From: Xanthomonas rydalmerensis
Lineage (GTDB): Bacteria; Pseudomonadota; Gammaproteobacteria; Xanthomonadales; Xanthomonadaceae
Reading direction: 5' to 3'
DNA length: 64,000 bases
Assembly: GCF_033170385.1 (NCBI RefSeq)
Contig: NZ_CP126170.1
Location: forward strand, 4,426,001 to 4,490,000
Position 1 is the first letter of the stretch, and every line of letters starts with the position of its first letter. The notes below the pieces were generated by a model. It made no database searches. It was not told the DNA's origin and worked only from the letters and a program-made list of their open reading frames with translations. Below, piece by piece: positions 9,401-17,140 of this stretch. The position numbers and the translations under genes are program-made.

Positions 9401-9991
9401 ATGAAGATCCACTTGCTGTCCCTGGCCCTCGCCGGCCTCGTCTCCCTGCCTGCCATGGCCGCCCCCAGCCAAACCGCGATGCACGACCACGCGGCAATGA
9501 GCGAAGCCAAGCCGAATCCGATGGTCGGCGGTGCGCCGATGTACGCCACCAAGGACATCATCGACAACGCGGTCAACTCCAAGGATCACACCACCCTGGT
9601 CGCCGCGGTCAAGGCCGCCGGCCTGGTGGACACGCTGAAGGGCGCCGGCCCGTTCACCGTGTTCGCACCGACCAATGCCGCCTTCGCCGCCTTGCCGGCG
9701 GGTACCGTGGACACGCTGCTCAAGCCGGAAAACAAGGAAAAACTGACCCAGGTGCTGACCTACCACGTGGTCCCGGGCAAGCTCGATGCGGCCGCGCTGC
9801 TGGCGCAGATCAAGGCCGGCGGCGGCAGCGCCAAGCTGACCACTGTGCAGGGCGAAACGCTGATCGCCAAGACCCGCGGCGGCAAGGTCACCCTCACCGA
9901 CAGCAAGGGCAACACCGCGCACGTCACCACCGCCGACGTGATGCAGAGCAATGGCGTGATCCATGTGGTGGACAAGGTTTTGATGCCGTAA
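9401..9991 (+). CDS. Exported fasciclin (FAS1) domain protein
   Basis: A 196-residue protein. Residues 1-20 (MKIHLLSLALAGLVSLPAMA) form a Sec signal peptide cleaved before APS. Residues 21-50 are rich in His and Met (HDHAAM, PNPMVGGAPMY). Residues 50-196 are one FAS1 domain with H1 motif FTVFAPTNAAFAALP, the internal TYHVVPG, and H2 motif GVIHVVDKVLMP. Bacterial single-FAS1 proteins are periplasmic or secreted and are linked to adhesion or surface binding. AAGGAG lies 9 bp before ATG 9401. A strong intrinsic terminator follows, so it is monocistronic. The His/Met linker could bind metal (inference). Confidence 0.93.
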   Translation: MKIHLLSLALAGLVSLPAMAAPSQTAMHDHAAMSEAKPNPMVGGAPMYATKDIIDNAVNSKDHTTLVAAVKAAGLVDTLKGAGPFTVFAPTNAAFAALPAGTVDTLLKPENKEKLTQVLTYHVVPGKLDAAALLAQIKAGGGSAKLTTVQGETLIAKTRGGKVTLTDSKGNTAHVTTADVMQSNGVIHVVDKVLMP

Positions 9992-10019
9992 GCACACGTC
10001 GGGGGGTGCATTGGCATCG

Positions 10020-10047
10020 CGGGGGCGGCTACGGCCGTCCCCGTTTT
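10020..10047 (+). terminator. Intrinsic terminator of the fasciclin gene
   Basis: The stem CGGGGGCGGC pairs with GGCCGTCCCCG around a TACG loop (ten pairs including one G-U) and is followed by TTTT, starting 28 bp after the stop codon. It may also insulate the convergent udgX transcript. Confidence 0.8.
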
Positions 10048-10112
10048 GCACGTGCATGCGGCCGACCACGAGGGCGCTCCGCCGACGACGACCGCGCCAC
10101 GCGCACAGGGCA

Positions 10113-11555
10113 TCAGTCGCCGGCACCGCCTGCGTGCGGCATCGGCACCTGCGCTGCCAGCACGCGCAAGTCGCGCACGAAGCCCTGATAGGCGGCCTCG
10201 CCCGCCTCGCCGCCGCGCTGGTGCAGCACCCACGACGGATGCACCGTGGCCAGGGCACGGGTGCCATCGTCCAGCGCCTGCCACTGCCCGCGCTGGGCCA
10301 TCAGCGCAAAGCCGCTGCCCAGCACCGCGCGCGCCGCGGTCGCGCCCAGGCACAGCACGATGCGCGGACGCACCCGCGCCAGTTCGCCGGCCAGCCACAT
10401 CCGGCAGGCCTCGACGTGGGCACGCTCGGGATTGCGATGCAGCCGCGCCTTGCCGCGCTGCTCGAAACGGAAATGCTTGACCGCGTTGGTCACGTACAGG
10501 CCGGCGCGGTCGACGCCCAGTTCCTGCAACGCGCGGTCGAACAGGCGCCCGGCCGGGCCGACGAAGGGACGCCCGCTCAGGTCCTCCTCGTCGCCGGGCT
10601 GCTCGCCCACCACCATCACCGCCGCGTCCTGCGGGCCTTCGCCGAACACGGTCTGGGTCGCCGGCTGCCACAGCGGACAGCGGCGGCAGTCGCGCGCCGC
10701 CGCGCGCAGCGCATCGAGGCTGTCGTCGGCGGCCACCACCAGCGCCGGTGCCGGCGCGGGAATGCGCCGCCGCACCGGCTCGGGCGCGCGCTCGGCCATC
10801 TCGCGCACGCGCTGCCCGGCATCGCGGATCAGCGTGGGCAGCAGTTGCGCCTCCGGCAGGTGCTTCCAGTATTTCTGCGGCATCTCCTGGCGCATCATCG
10901 TCGGGTTGAGCCGTGCCGGGTTGAAGATGTTGGCGTAGTAGGTGCGCCACAGTGCGTCCTGCGCATCGTCGGCCGGCGCATCGGCGCGCTGCGCGCCGTC
11001 GCCGAACTGCAGCGTCTCGCCGTCCCAGCGCACGCTGCGGTACGGGGTGAGGATCGCCCAGCGCATGCCGGCGAAACGGCGCGCGAAGAACGGCGCCACG
11101 CGATCGACGATGTGGTGCTCCGGCTCGAACCAGGCGATGTACGCCTCCTGCTCGCCGGGCACTTCACGGAAGCGCACGAATGCCTTCATCTTGTGGCTGT
11201 CGCGGCGTACCGCCTGCGCCCATTGCTGCGCGCGGTGCACGTCGGCATCGGTCACCCGCTGCAGCAGCGCGCGCTCGCCGCCGGCGATGCGCCACAGCAG
11301 GCGGTACAGCAGCGCATGCCGCTGCGGATCGCGATGGCACAGCACCGCGCCGGCCAGCGCCAGGAACTCCGCCGACACCCGCGGCGGCTGGACCTGCGCA
11401 GGCAGCGTCGCGACGTCGGTCCCGACCAGCAGGCCGCCCTGCGCATCGCCATCCCAGGCCAGCGTCTCCGGCACTACCTGCGCGCACCACGCCGCCCGCG
11501 CCACCGCCCGCCATGCCTCCAGGCTCCACGGCGGCACCACCTCAGCCTGAAACAT
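10113..11555 (-). CDS. udgX: UdgX-type uracil-DNA binding protein fused to DUF4130
   Basis: A 480-residue fusion. Residues 1-250 match the DUF4130 repair-associated module. Residues 280-480 are a UDG-superfamily domain with the UdgX signature GEQPGDEED (317-325), KARLH (369-373) in place of the model KRRIH loop, and HPSWVLH (439-445). Cys290, Cys293, Cys385 and Cys402 fit the 4Fe-4S ligands. In characterised UdgX the loop His (here His373) forms a covalent bond to the abasic sugar after uracil excision. The gene lies 56 bp after a radical-SAM repair gene on the same strand, its usual partner. Confidence 0.92.
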   Translation of the reverse strand: MFQAEVVPPWSLEAWRAVARAAWCAQVVPETLAWDGDAQGGLLVGTDVATLPAQVQPPRVSAEFLALAGAVLCHRDPQRHALLYRLLWRIAGGERALLQRVTDADVHRAQQWAQAVRRDSHKMKAFVRFREVPGEQEAYIAWFEPEHHIVDRVAPFFARRFAGMRWAILTPYRSVRWDGETLQFGDGAQRADAPADDAQDALWRTYYANIFNPARLNPTMMRQEMPQKYWKHLPEAQLLPTLIRDAGQRVREMAERAPEPVRRRIPAPAPALVVAADDSLDALRAAARDCRRCPLWQPATQTVFGEGPQDAAVMVVGEQPGDEEDLSGRPFVGPAGRLFDRALQELGVDRAGLYVTNAVKHFRFEQRGKARLHRNPERAHVEACRMWLAGELARVRPRIVLCLGATAARAVLGSGFALMAQRGQWQALDDGTRALATVHPSWVLHQRGGEAGEAAYQGFVRDLRVLAAQVPMPHAGGAGD

Positions 11556-11611
11556 GGCCCGCCCCGCGTAGCGCTCCGGTGCCGCGAACGCAAAGGACCG
11601 CGCCCATCGCG

Positions 11612-12856
11612 TCAGTCAAACAACCCACCCTGCCGCGGCGCCGGCGCCAGCTGCGCGCGCAGCCGTTGCGGATCGTCCAGCCGCTGCCGCGGATGGTGGT
11701 CGAGCACACTGACGAACGGCAGCAGTTTCTTCAGCGGCACCCGCAACCGCGCCAGGTCCTCGACCCGCAGCCGCGCATGCCGCCGCGCCAGCAGCAAGCG
11801 CTCGACGTTGCGCGTGCCCAATCCCGGCACGCGCAGCAACAGTTCGCGCGCGGCGGTATTGAGATCCACCGGGAATCGCTCGGGGTTGCGCAGCGCCCAC
11901 GCCAGCTTGGGGTCCACGTCCAGATCGAGCATGCCGCTGGTGGTGGGCGGGGCGATCTCCTCCACCGAGAAGTCGTAGAACCGCAGCAGCCAGTCGGCCT
12001 GGTACAGACGGTGCTCGCGCTGCAACGGCGGCGCCTGCAGCGGCAGCTTGCTGGAGGCGTCGGGAATCGGACTGAACGCGGAGTAGTAGACCCGGCGCAG
12101 GCGATAGTTGCCGTAGAGATTGTGGCTGGTGTGCAGGATCGCGCGGTCGTCGGCGCCATCGGCACCGACGATCATCTGCGTGCTCTGCCCGGCCGGGGCG
12201 AAGCGCGGCGGCTTGGCGCGCACCCGCGTCTCGGCCTTGCGCGCTTCCTTGCTCTCCTCGATGCGCCAGCGCAACTCGCCCATCGCCGCACGGATGCCGC
12301 CGACGTTCTTCTCCGGCGCCAGTTGCGCCAGGCCGCGTTCGGTCGGCAACTCCACGTTGATGCTGAGCCGGTCGGCGTAGCGGCCCGCGGCGGCGAGCAG
12401 TTCCGGCGCCGCGTCGGGAATGGTCTTGAGATGGATGTAGCCGGCGAAGCGGTGCTCCTCGCGCAGTTGCCGCGCCACTTCCACCAGTTGCTCCATGGTG
12501 TAGTCGCTGTTGCGGATGATGCCGCTGGAGAGGAACAGGCCTTCGATGTAGTTGCGCTTGTAGAAATCCAGAGTCAGCTTGACCACTTCGGCCGGGGTGA
12601 AGCGCGCGCGGCGCACGTTGCTGGAGACGCGATTGACGCAGTACGCGCAGTCGAACACGCAGAAGTTGGTCAGCAGGATCTTCAGCAGCGACACGCAGCG
12701 CCCGTCGGGCGTGTACGAATGGCAGATGCCCATGCCCTCGGTGCTGCCGATGCCGCCGCTGCGCAGGGAGTTGCGCTTGTCGGCGCCGCTGGAGGCGCAG
12801 GACGCGTCGTACTTGGCCGCGTCGGCGAGCACGGCGAGTTTTTCGAGGGTATTCAC
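11612..12856 (-). CDS. Putative DNA modification/repair radical SAM protein
   Basis: A 414-residue protein. The N-terminus (LEKLAVLADAAKYDASC) and the radical-SAM cluster motif C66-x3-C70-x2-C73 (NFCVFDCAYC) match the family annotated as putative DNA modification/repair radical SAM proteins. The C-terminal 110 residues contain a helix-hairpin-helix-like stretch (ARELLLRVPGLGTRNVERLLLARR) that would bind DNA. GTG 12856 is the only start before the conserved N-terminus. The family is almost always next to udgX/DUF4130, as here; its reaction is unknown. A perfect 11-bp hairpin ends 17 bp upstream of the start. Confidence 0.9.
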   Translation of the reverse strand: MNTLEKLAVLADAAKYDASCASSGADKRNSLRSGGIGSTEGMGICHSYTPDGRCVSLLKILLTNFCVFDCAYCVNRVSSNVRRARFTPAEVVKLTLDFYKRNYIEGLFLSSGIIRNSDYTMEQLVEVARQLREEHRFAGYIHLKTIPDAAPELLAAAGRYADRLSINVELPTERGLAQLAPEKNVGGIRAAMGELRWRIEESKEARKAETRVRAKPPRFAPAGQSTQMIVGADGADDRAILHTSHNLYGNYRLRRVYYSAFSPIPDASSKLPLQAPPLQREHRLYQADWLLRFYDFSVEEIAPPTTSGMLDLDVDPKLAWALRNPERFPVDLNTAARELLLRVPGLGTRNVERLLLARRHARLRVEDLARLRVPLKKLLPFVSVLDHHPRQRLDDPQRLRAQLAPAPRQGGLFD

Positions 12857-12873
12857 CGGCCGACGATGCCGGG

Positions 12874-12900
12874 TCCGCGTCTCAAACGGTGAGACGCGGA
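12874..12900 (-). terminator. Perfect 11-bp hairpin between ygiD-like and radical SAM genes
   Basis: TCCGCGTCTCA pairs exactly with TGAGACGCGGA around an AACGG loop. It follows the ygiD-like stop by 50 bp and stops 17 bp before the GTG of the radical-SAM gene. No T-tract follows, so it could be a Rho-type or processing hairpin for the upstream operon, or could affect ribosome access to the next gene. Confidence 0.55.
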
Positions 12901-12950
12901 TGCGCTGCGGCCTTCACCGCGATGAACCGCTCAGTCGACGCGCCCGGTAT

Positions 12951-13757
12951 TCAGGCCGCGGCACGCGCCGCGGCGCCGTCGAAGCGGTAGATGTCCATCG
13001 CCAGCAAGCCCGCATCGATGCCGGCGTCGATGCGCTGCGCGCCGAGTCCCTCCGCGCCGGCCGCGCCCATCGCCACGTAAATCGGCAACCAGTGCTCGTC
13101 GGTGGGATGCGCACGCGCGGCGAACGGCGCCTGCCGGCGGTAGTCGAGCATCGCGGGCACGTCGTCGCGGCGCAACGCCTGCTCGGTCCATTCGATGAAC
13201 GGACGCACGTAGGGCACCTGCTTGCCCTCGGCGTAGCGGCCGAAGTCGTGCAGGTTGTGGGTGATGCTGCCCGAGCCGATCACCAGCACGCCGTCCTCGC
13301 GCAGCGGCGCCAGCGCGCGGCCCAGCGCCAGGTGGTGCTCCGGCCCGAGTTCGGGCTGGATCGACAGCGGCACCACCGGGATGTCGGCGTGCGGGTACAG
13401 CAGCGACAACGGTACCCACACGCCATGGTCCAGGCCGCGGCGCGGGTCCAGTACCGGCTGCAGCCCGGCCTGTTCCAGCAACTCGGCGACCTGCTCGGCC
13501 AGTGCCGGCGCGCCCGGCGCCGGGTACTGCATCGCATGCAGCGCCTGCGGGAAACCGCCGAAGTCGTGGATGGTCTGCGGCTGCGCCGCGGCGCCGACCA
13601 GCGGCCGCCGCCCCAGCCAGTGCGCCGAGGCCAGCACGATGGCGCGCGGCCGCGGCAGCGTCGCCGCCAGTTCGGCCAGGCGCGTGCCGACCAGGCCGGG
13701 CTGCAACGCGGTCATCGGTGAACCGTGCGAGATGTACAGGGAAGGCAGGCGGGACAT
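12951..13757 (-). CDS. ygiD: Extradiol ring-cleavage dioxygenase, YgiD/4,5-DOPA dioxygenase family
   Basis: A 268-residue cytosolic LigB-superfamily enzyme. Metal-binding and catalytic histidines by comparison with YgiD are His11 (YISHGSP), His46 (ASAHW), His167 (GSITHNLH) and His222 (TDEHWLP). The family opens catechol-type rings such as DOPA and is Zn- or Fe-dependent. It lies 30 bp after a DoxX gene on the same strand, and both are divergent from a LysR regulator, suggesting control by a quinone or catechol signal. The natural substrate in bacteria is not settled. Confidence 0.9.
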   Translation of the reverse strand: MSRLPSLYISHGSPMTALQPGLVGTRLAELAATLPRPRAIVLASAHWLGRRPLVGAAAQPQTIHDFGGFPQALHAMQYPAPGAPALAEQVAELLEQAGLQPVLDPRRGLDHGVWVPLSLLYPHADIPVVPLSIQPELGPEHHLALGRALAPLREDGVLVIGSGSITHNLHDFGRYAEGKQVPYVRPFIEWTEQALRRDDVPAMLDYRRQAPFAARAHPTDEHWLPIYVAMGAAGAEGLGAQRIDAGIDAGLLAMDIYRFDGAAARAAA

Positions 13758-13787
13758 GGAAGGTCTCCGGAGGAAGGAGCGCCGCGC

Positions 13788-14189
13788 TCAGCGCGAGCGC
13801 AACGCGAAGCGGCCGTCGCCGATCAGGAACAGCACCGCCAGCGCCAGCGCCCAGAACGCCGGGTACTCCCAACCGCCGCCGGGATTGGCGAAGCCGAAGC
13901 CGTTGGCGCCGTGCACGCTGACGATGGTGCCGAGCAGCAGCGGGATGCCGAGCAGTCCGACCCAGCGCGCATAGACGCCGAGCAGCAAGGCCACGGCGAG
14001 GGTGAATTCCAGCGCCATAGCCACATAGCCCAGCCCGCCGGGCAGGCCGAGCGACACGAAGTAGGCGGCGGTGCCGGCCGGGGTGAACACCAGCAGCTTG
14101 GTCAGCGCATGCACCAGGAACAGCGCGCCCAGGGCCAGGCGCAGCAAGGTGGCGCCGTAGGGCGCCAGGCGGGAGACGGGAGCGGACAT
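13788..14189 (-). CDS. DoxX family membrane protein
   Basis: A 133-residue inner-membrane protein with four hydrophobic helices and the DoxX features LRLALGALFLVHALTKL in helix 1 and GYVAMALEFTLAVALLLG in helix 2. The GANGFGFANPGGGWEYPAFW loop is typical of the DoxX subfamily next to pirins and ring dioxygenases. It is the first gene of a two-gene operon with the YgiD-like enzyme. GGAGA lies 7 bp before ATG 14189. DoxX proteins are tied to redox or thiol stress, but the exact reaction here is unknown. Confidence 0.9.
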   Translation of the reverse strand: MSAPVSRLAPYGATLLRLALGALFLVHALTKLLVFTPAGTAAYFVSLGLPGGLGYVAMALEFTLAVALLLGVYARWVGLLGIPLLLGTIVSVHGANGFGFANPGGGWEYPAFWALALAVLFLIGDGRFALRSR

Positions 14190-14228
14190 GAAGGATCTCC
14201 GACAGCGGTGGGATGGGGAACGCTGCAC

Positions 14229-14270
14229 AGGCTATTCCCATCGCCACCATGGATAAATTACCTTTATTCC
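14229..14270 (-). promoter_or_regulatory. Shared operator/promoter element of the DoxX-YgiD operon
   Basis: On the minus strand GGAATAAAGGTAATTTATCC reads into ATTTATCCAT, then exactly 14 bp, then TAGCCT (14229-14234), with the DoxX ATG 40 bp further on. The element and spacing match 3985-4022 and 17071-17111. The site lies in the 107-bp gap shared with the divergent LysR gene, where LysR regulators normally bind. Confidence 0.6.
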
Positions 14271-14296
14271 GAAGATTAATTTCAGGATGCGCAACA

Positions 14297-15202
14297 ATGG
14301 ATACGCTGGATGCCATGCGGGTGTTCGTCGCCGTGGTCGACCGCAACGGCTTCAACGCCGCCGCCGACGCGCTGGGCATGTCCACCGCCAGCGTCACCCG
14401 CCAGGTGGCGTGGCTGGAGCAGCGCCTGGGCTCGCGCCTGCTCAACCGCACCACGCGCCGGGTCAGCCCGACCAGCGTCGGCGCCGCCTACTACCAACGC
14501 TGCCAGCTGCTGCTGGCCGAGTTCGACGATATGGAAGCGGCGGTCGGCGAGCAGGCGCTGACGCCGTCCGGCACGCTGCGGATCAACGCCCCCTTCAGTT
14601 TCAGCGTCGCCCGGCTCGGGCCGCGCCTGGCCGGCTACAGCGCGCGCTATCCGCAGGTCGCCCTCGATCTGTCGCTGTCCGACCGCCTGGTGGATATCGT
14701 CGAGGAAGGCTACGACCTGGCGATCCGCATCACCCGCCAGGTGGCGCCGACCTTGATCGCGCGCAAGCTCGGCGAAGTGCAGGCATTCCTGTGCGCGTCC
14801 CCAGCCTACCTGGCGCGCGCCGGCGCCCCGCAACTGGCGGCCGACCTGGCCGGCCACGCCTTCCTCAGCTACAGCTACGTGCAGGACGACCTGACCCTGC
14901 ACGGCCCCGACGGCGCGACCCAGGTGCGGGTGGCCGGCACCCTGCGCGCCAACTGCGGCGACGTGCTGCGCGAGGCGGCCATCGCCGGCATGGGCATCAC
15001 CGTGCAGCCGGACTTCATGGCCGAGGCGGCACTGGAGGACGGACGCCTGGTGCGGGTGCTGCCCGACCACGAGATCGGGCCGATCGGCGTGTACGCGGTG
15101 TACGCCAGCCGCAGCCACCTGGCGCCGAAGGTGCGCAGCTTCATCGACTACCTGGTCGAAGTGGGCATCGACAGGGCGATGCGCTCCCCGGCCGAGAGCT
15201 GA
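14297..15202 (+). CDS. LysR family transcriptional regulator
   Basis: A 301-residue protein: N-terminal winged helix (MDTLDAMRVFVAVVDRNGFNAAADALGMS, then ASVTRQVAWLEQRLGSRLLNRTTRRV, residues 1-58) and a periplasmic-binding-like effector domain (about 88-295). The TTRRV hinge and the LRINAPFSFSVARLGP start of the effector domain fit the CrgA/YafC-type group that answers electrophiles and quinones. It is divergent from DoxX-YgiD and is the likely regulator of that operon and of itself. ATG 14297 begins exactly at the HTH. Confidence 0.92.
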   Translation: MDTLDAMRVFVAVVDRNGFNAAADALGMSTASVTRQVAWLEQRLGSRLLNRTTRRVSPTSVGAAYYQRCQLLLAEFDDMEAAVGEQALTPSGTLRINAPFSFSVARLGPRLAGYSARYPQVALDLSLSDRLVDIVEEGYDLAIRITRQVAPTLIARKLGEVQAFLCASPAYLARAGAPQLAADLAGHAFLSYSYVQDDLTLHGPDGATQVRVAGTLRANCGDVLREAAIAGMGITVQPDFMAEAALEDGRLVRVLPDHEIGPIGVYAVYASRSHLAPKVRSFIDYLVEVGIDRAMRSPAES

Positions 15203-15309
15203 ACCGCGGCGCGCGGTCGGACACAACATCCCGCCGATGGCGCTGATCGCGGCGGCCGCGCATGCGCACAATGCCCGCGCTTTTCCCCCACACCCTCAGG
15301 AGTCCGCGC

Positions 15310-15879
15310 ATGAGCAAGATCGCGATCGTCTACTTCAGCGGCTACGGCCACACCGTCAAGCAGGCCGAGGCCGTGCACGCCGGCGCCGCCAGCGTCGGCG
15401 AGGCCACGCTGTACCGCATCGACCAGGACGGCAACCTGCCCGACGGCGCCTGGGAGGCCATCGGCCAGGCCGACGCCATCATCTACGGCAGCCCGACCTA
15501 CATGGGCGGCCCGGCCTGGCAGTTCAAGAAGTTCGCCGACGCCAGCTCCAAGCCGTGGTTCTCGCAGGCCTGGAAGGACAAGGTCGCCGCCGGCTTCACC
15601 AACTCGGCCTCGGTCAACGGCGACAAGTTCGCCACCATCGGCTACTTCTGGACCCTGTCCCAGCAGCATGGCCAGATCTGGGTCGGTACCGGCCTGCTGC
15701 CGTCCAACACCAAGGCGCACGGCCCCGACGACGTGAACTGGACCGCCGGCTCCGGCGGCGCGCTGGCGATCTCGCCGTCCGATGCGTCCCCGGACGAGGC
15801 ACCGCGCAGCGGCGACCTGGAGACCGCGCGCCTGCTCGGCAAGCGCGTGGCCGAGTTCGCGGCCAAGCTCAAGGGCTGA
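15310..15879 (+). CDS. Flavodoxin-fold NAD(P)H:quinone oxidoreductase, WrbA-like
   Basis: A 189-residue protein with a flavodoxin fold: IAIVYFSGYGHTVKQAEA (FMN phosphate loop, 4-21), YGSPTYMGGPAWQFKKF (isoalloxazine loop near 61-77) and a KVAAGFTNSASVNGD segment matching the WrbA/NQO type IV group. It reduces quinones by two electrons, avoiding semiquinones. CAGGAG lies 7 bp before ATG 15310, which is preferred to 15262. It sits downstream of the LysR gene on the same strand and a strong hairpin follows. Its place beside ring-dioxygenase and AKR genes supports a quinone-stress locus. Confidence 0.88.
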   Translation: MSKIAIVYFSGYGHTVKQAEAVHAGAASVGEATLYRIDQDGNLPDGAWEAIGQADAIIYGSPTYMGGPAWQFKKFADASSKPWFSQAWKDKVAAGFTNSASVNGDKFATIGYFWTLSQQHGQIWVGTGLLPSNTKAHGPDDVNWTAGSGGALAISPSDASPDEAPRSGDLETARLLGKRVAEFAAKLKG

Positions 15880-15886
15880 GTCCGTC

Positions 15887-15913
15887 GGGTGCCGCCCGCG
15901 AAGGGCGGCACCC
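15887..15913 (+). terminator. Strong hairpin after the WrbA-like gene
   Basis: GGGTGCCGCCC pairs perfectly with GGGCGGCACCC (11 bp) around a GCGAA loop, starting 8 bp after the stop codon. There is no T-run, so termination may need Rho, but the position is that of a 3'-end hairpin. Confidence 0.65.
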
Positions 15914-16084
15914 TGCACCCCTATCGCAAGCGGTCTCTGGGCGACGCGACGCCCCTCGGCGCCCGGCCTTGCCGGTCGGGCGCTGCTCCTAGCCGCGCTA
16001 CGATCGCGGCTGCGGTTGCGGCACTGCCGCCCGTTCGCTTTGTCCCCACGTCGCAATATGCCGGCCACCGGCCTGCGCCGCGCT

Positions 16085-16996
16085 CTACGCAGCGCGGCCG
16101 GCCGCGTGCGCTGCGCGCAGATGATCGATGAACACGCGCAGCTTCGGCGGCAAGTGCTCGCGCGCCGGGTAGTAGATGTGCCAGCCGGCGAACGGCGCGT
16201 GCCAGTCGTCCAGCACCCGCTGCAGGCGGCCGGCGGCGACGTCGGCGGCGACCTGCCATTCGAACGCTTGCCCCAGGCCCAGCCCGCGGCACGCGGCGTC
16301 CAGGCCGACCAGGGTGTCGTTGACCACCAGCCGCCCGGTGACTTCGACCAGGAAATCGTGGCCGTCGCGGGTGAATTCCCAGGCCTGCAGGCGACCGTCG
16401 GTGCGGCGCCAGCGAATGCAGTCGTGCTCGGCCAGTTCGGCCGGCGTGCGCGGCGTCCCGTGTGCGGCGAAATACGCCGGCGCGGCCACCACCGTCTGCC
16501 GCTGTGGCGGTCCCACCGGCACCGCGATCATGTCGCGCGCCAGGCTCTCGCCCAGGCGAATGCCCGCGTCGAAGCCGCCGGCGACGATGTCGGCCAGGGT
16601 CCGGTCCGAGTACAGCTCCACGCTGACCTCCGGATAGCGCGCCAGGAACGCCGGCAGGTGCGGGCACACCAGTTGCTCGGCGGCCACCAGCGGCAGGTTG
16701 ATGCGCAGCGTGCCGGCCGGGCGGTCGCGCAGGAAATCCAGGTCGGCGAAGGCGGCGTCGATCTGCGCCAGGCCCGGCGCCACCCGCTGCAGGAAGCGCT
16801 CGCCATGCTCGCTCAGGCCGACCCGGCGGGTGGTGCGGTTGAGCAGGCGCGCGCCCAGTTGCGCCTCCAGCGCGCGCAGCGTCTGCGACAGCGCCGAGGG
16901 CGAGACGCCCAGCTCGGCGGCGGCACGGGTGAAACTGCCGTGGTGGGCGACGCGGACGAAGGCGACGACGGCGGACAGCGGCGGGGGACGGTGCAT
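16085..16996 (-). CDS. LysR family transcriptional regulator
   Basis: A 303-residue protein with the HTH VVAFVRVAHHGSFTRAAAELGVSPSALSQTLRALEAQLGARLLNRTTRRV in the first 60 residues and the effector domain from LRINLPLVAAEQL (about 92) onward. It is a close relative of the LysR at 14297, with the same NRTTRRV hinge. It is divergent from the AKR-CMD-AKR operon and probably controls it. ATG 16996 is chosen; an in-frame start at 17068 would add 24 unrelated residues running into the promoter. Confidence 0.92.
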   Translation of the reverse strand: MHRPPPLSAVVAFVRVAHHGSFTRAAAELGVSPSALSQTLRALEAQLGARLLNRTTRRVGLSEHGERFLQRVAPGLAQIDAAFADLDFLRDRPAGTLRINLPLVAAEQLVCPHLPAFLARYPEVSVELYSDRTLADIVAGGFDAGIRLGESLARDMIAVPVGPPQRQTVVAAPAYFAAHGTPRTPAELAEHDCIRWRRTDGRLQAWEFTRDGHDFLVEVTGRLVVNDTLVGLDAACRGLGLGQAFEWQVAADVAAGRLQRVLDDWHAPFAGWHIYYPAREHLPPKLRVFIDHLRAAHAAGRAA

Positions 16997-17070
16997 GGCG
17001 AGCGGGCAACAGTGGGGGACGGACGCGTCAGGTGCGCCGGCATTGTTTAGCACACCTTCAAAGCACATGC

Positions 17071-17111
17071 GGATTACCCGGATTTATCCATGGCGACGCG
17101 GCGCCTACAGT
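17071..17111 (+). promoter_or_regulatory. Shared operator/promoter element of the AKR operon
   Basis: GGATTACCCGGATTTATCC leads into ATTTATCCAT, then exactly 14 bp, then TACAGT (17106-17111), and the AKR ATG lies 29 bp downstream. The same 10-mer and spacing occur before the ABC exporter and DoxX-YgiD. The dyad GGAT-TT-ATCC in the -35 zone is a plausible LysR activation site. Confidence 0.6.
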
Positions 17112-17140
17112 GCCCGCACCCTCACCTGGAGACCTCCGCG

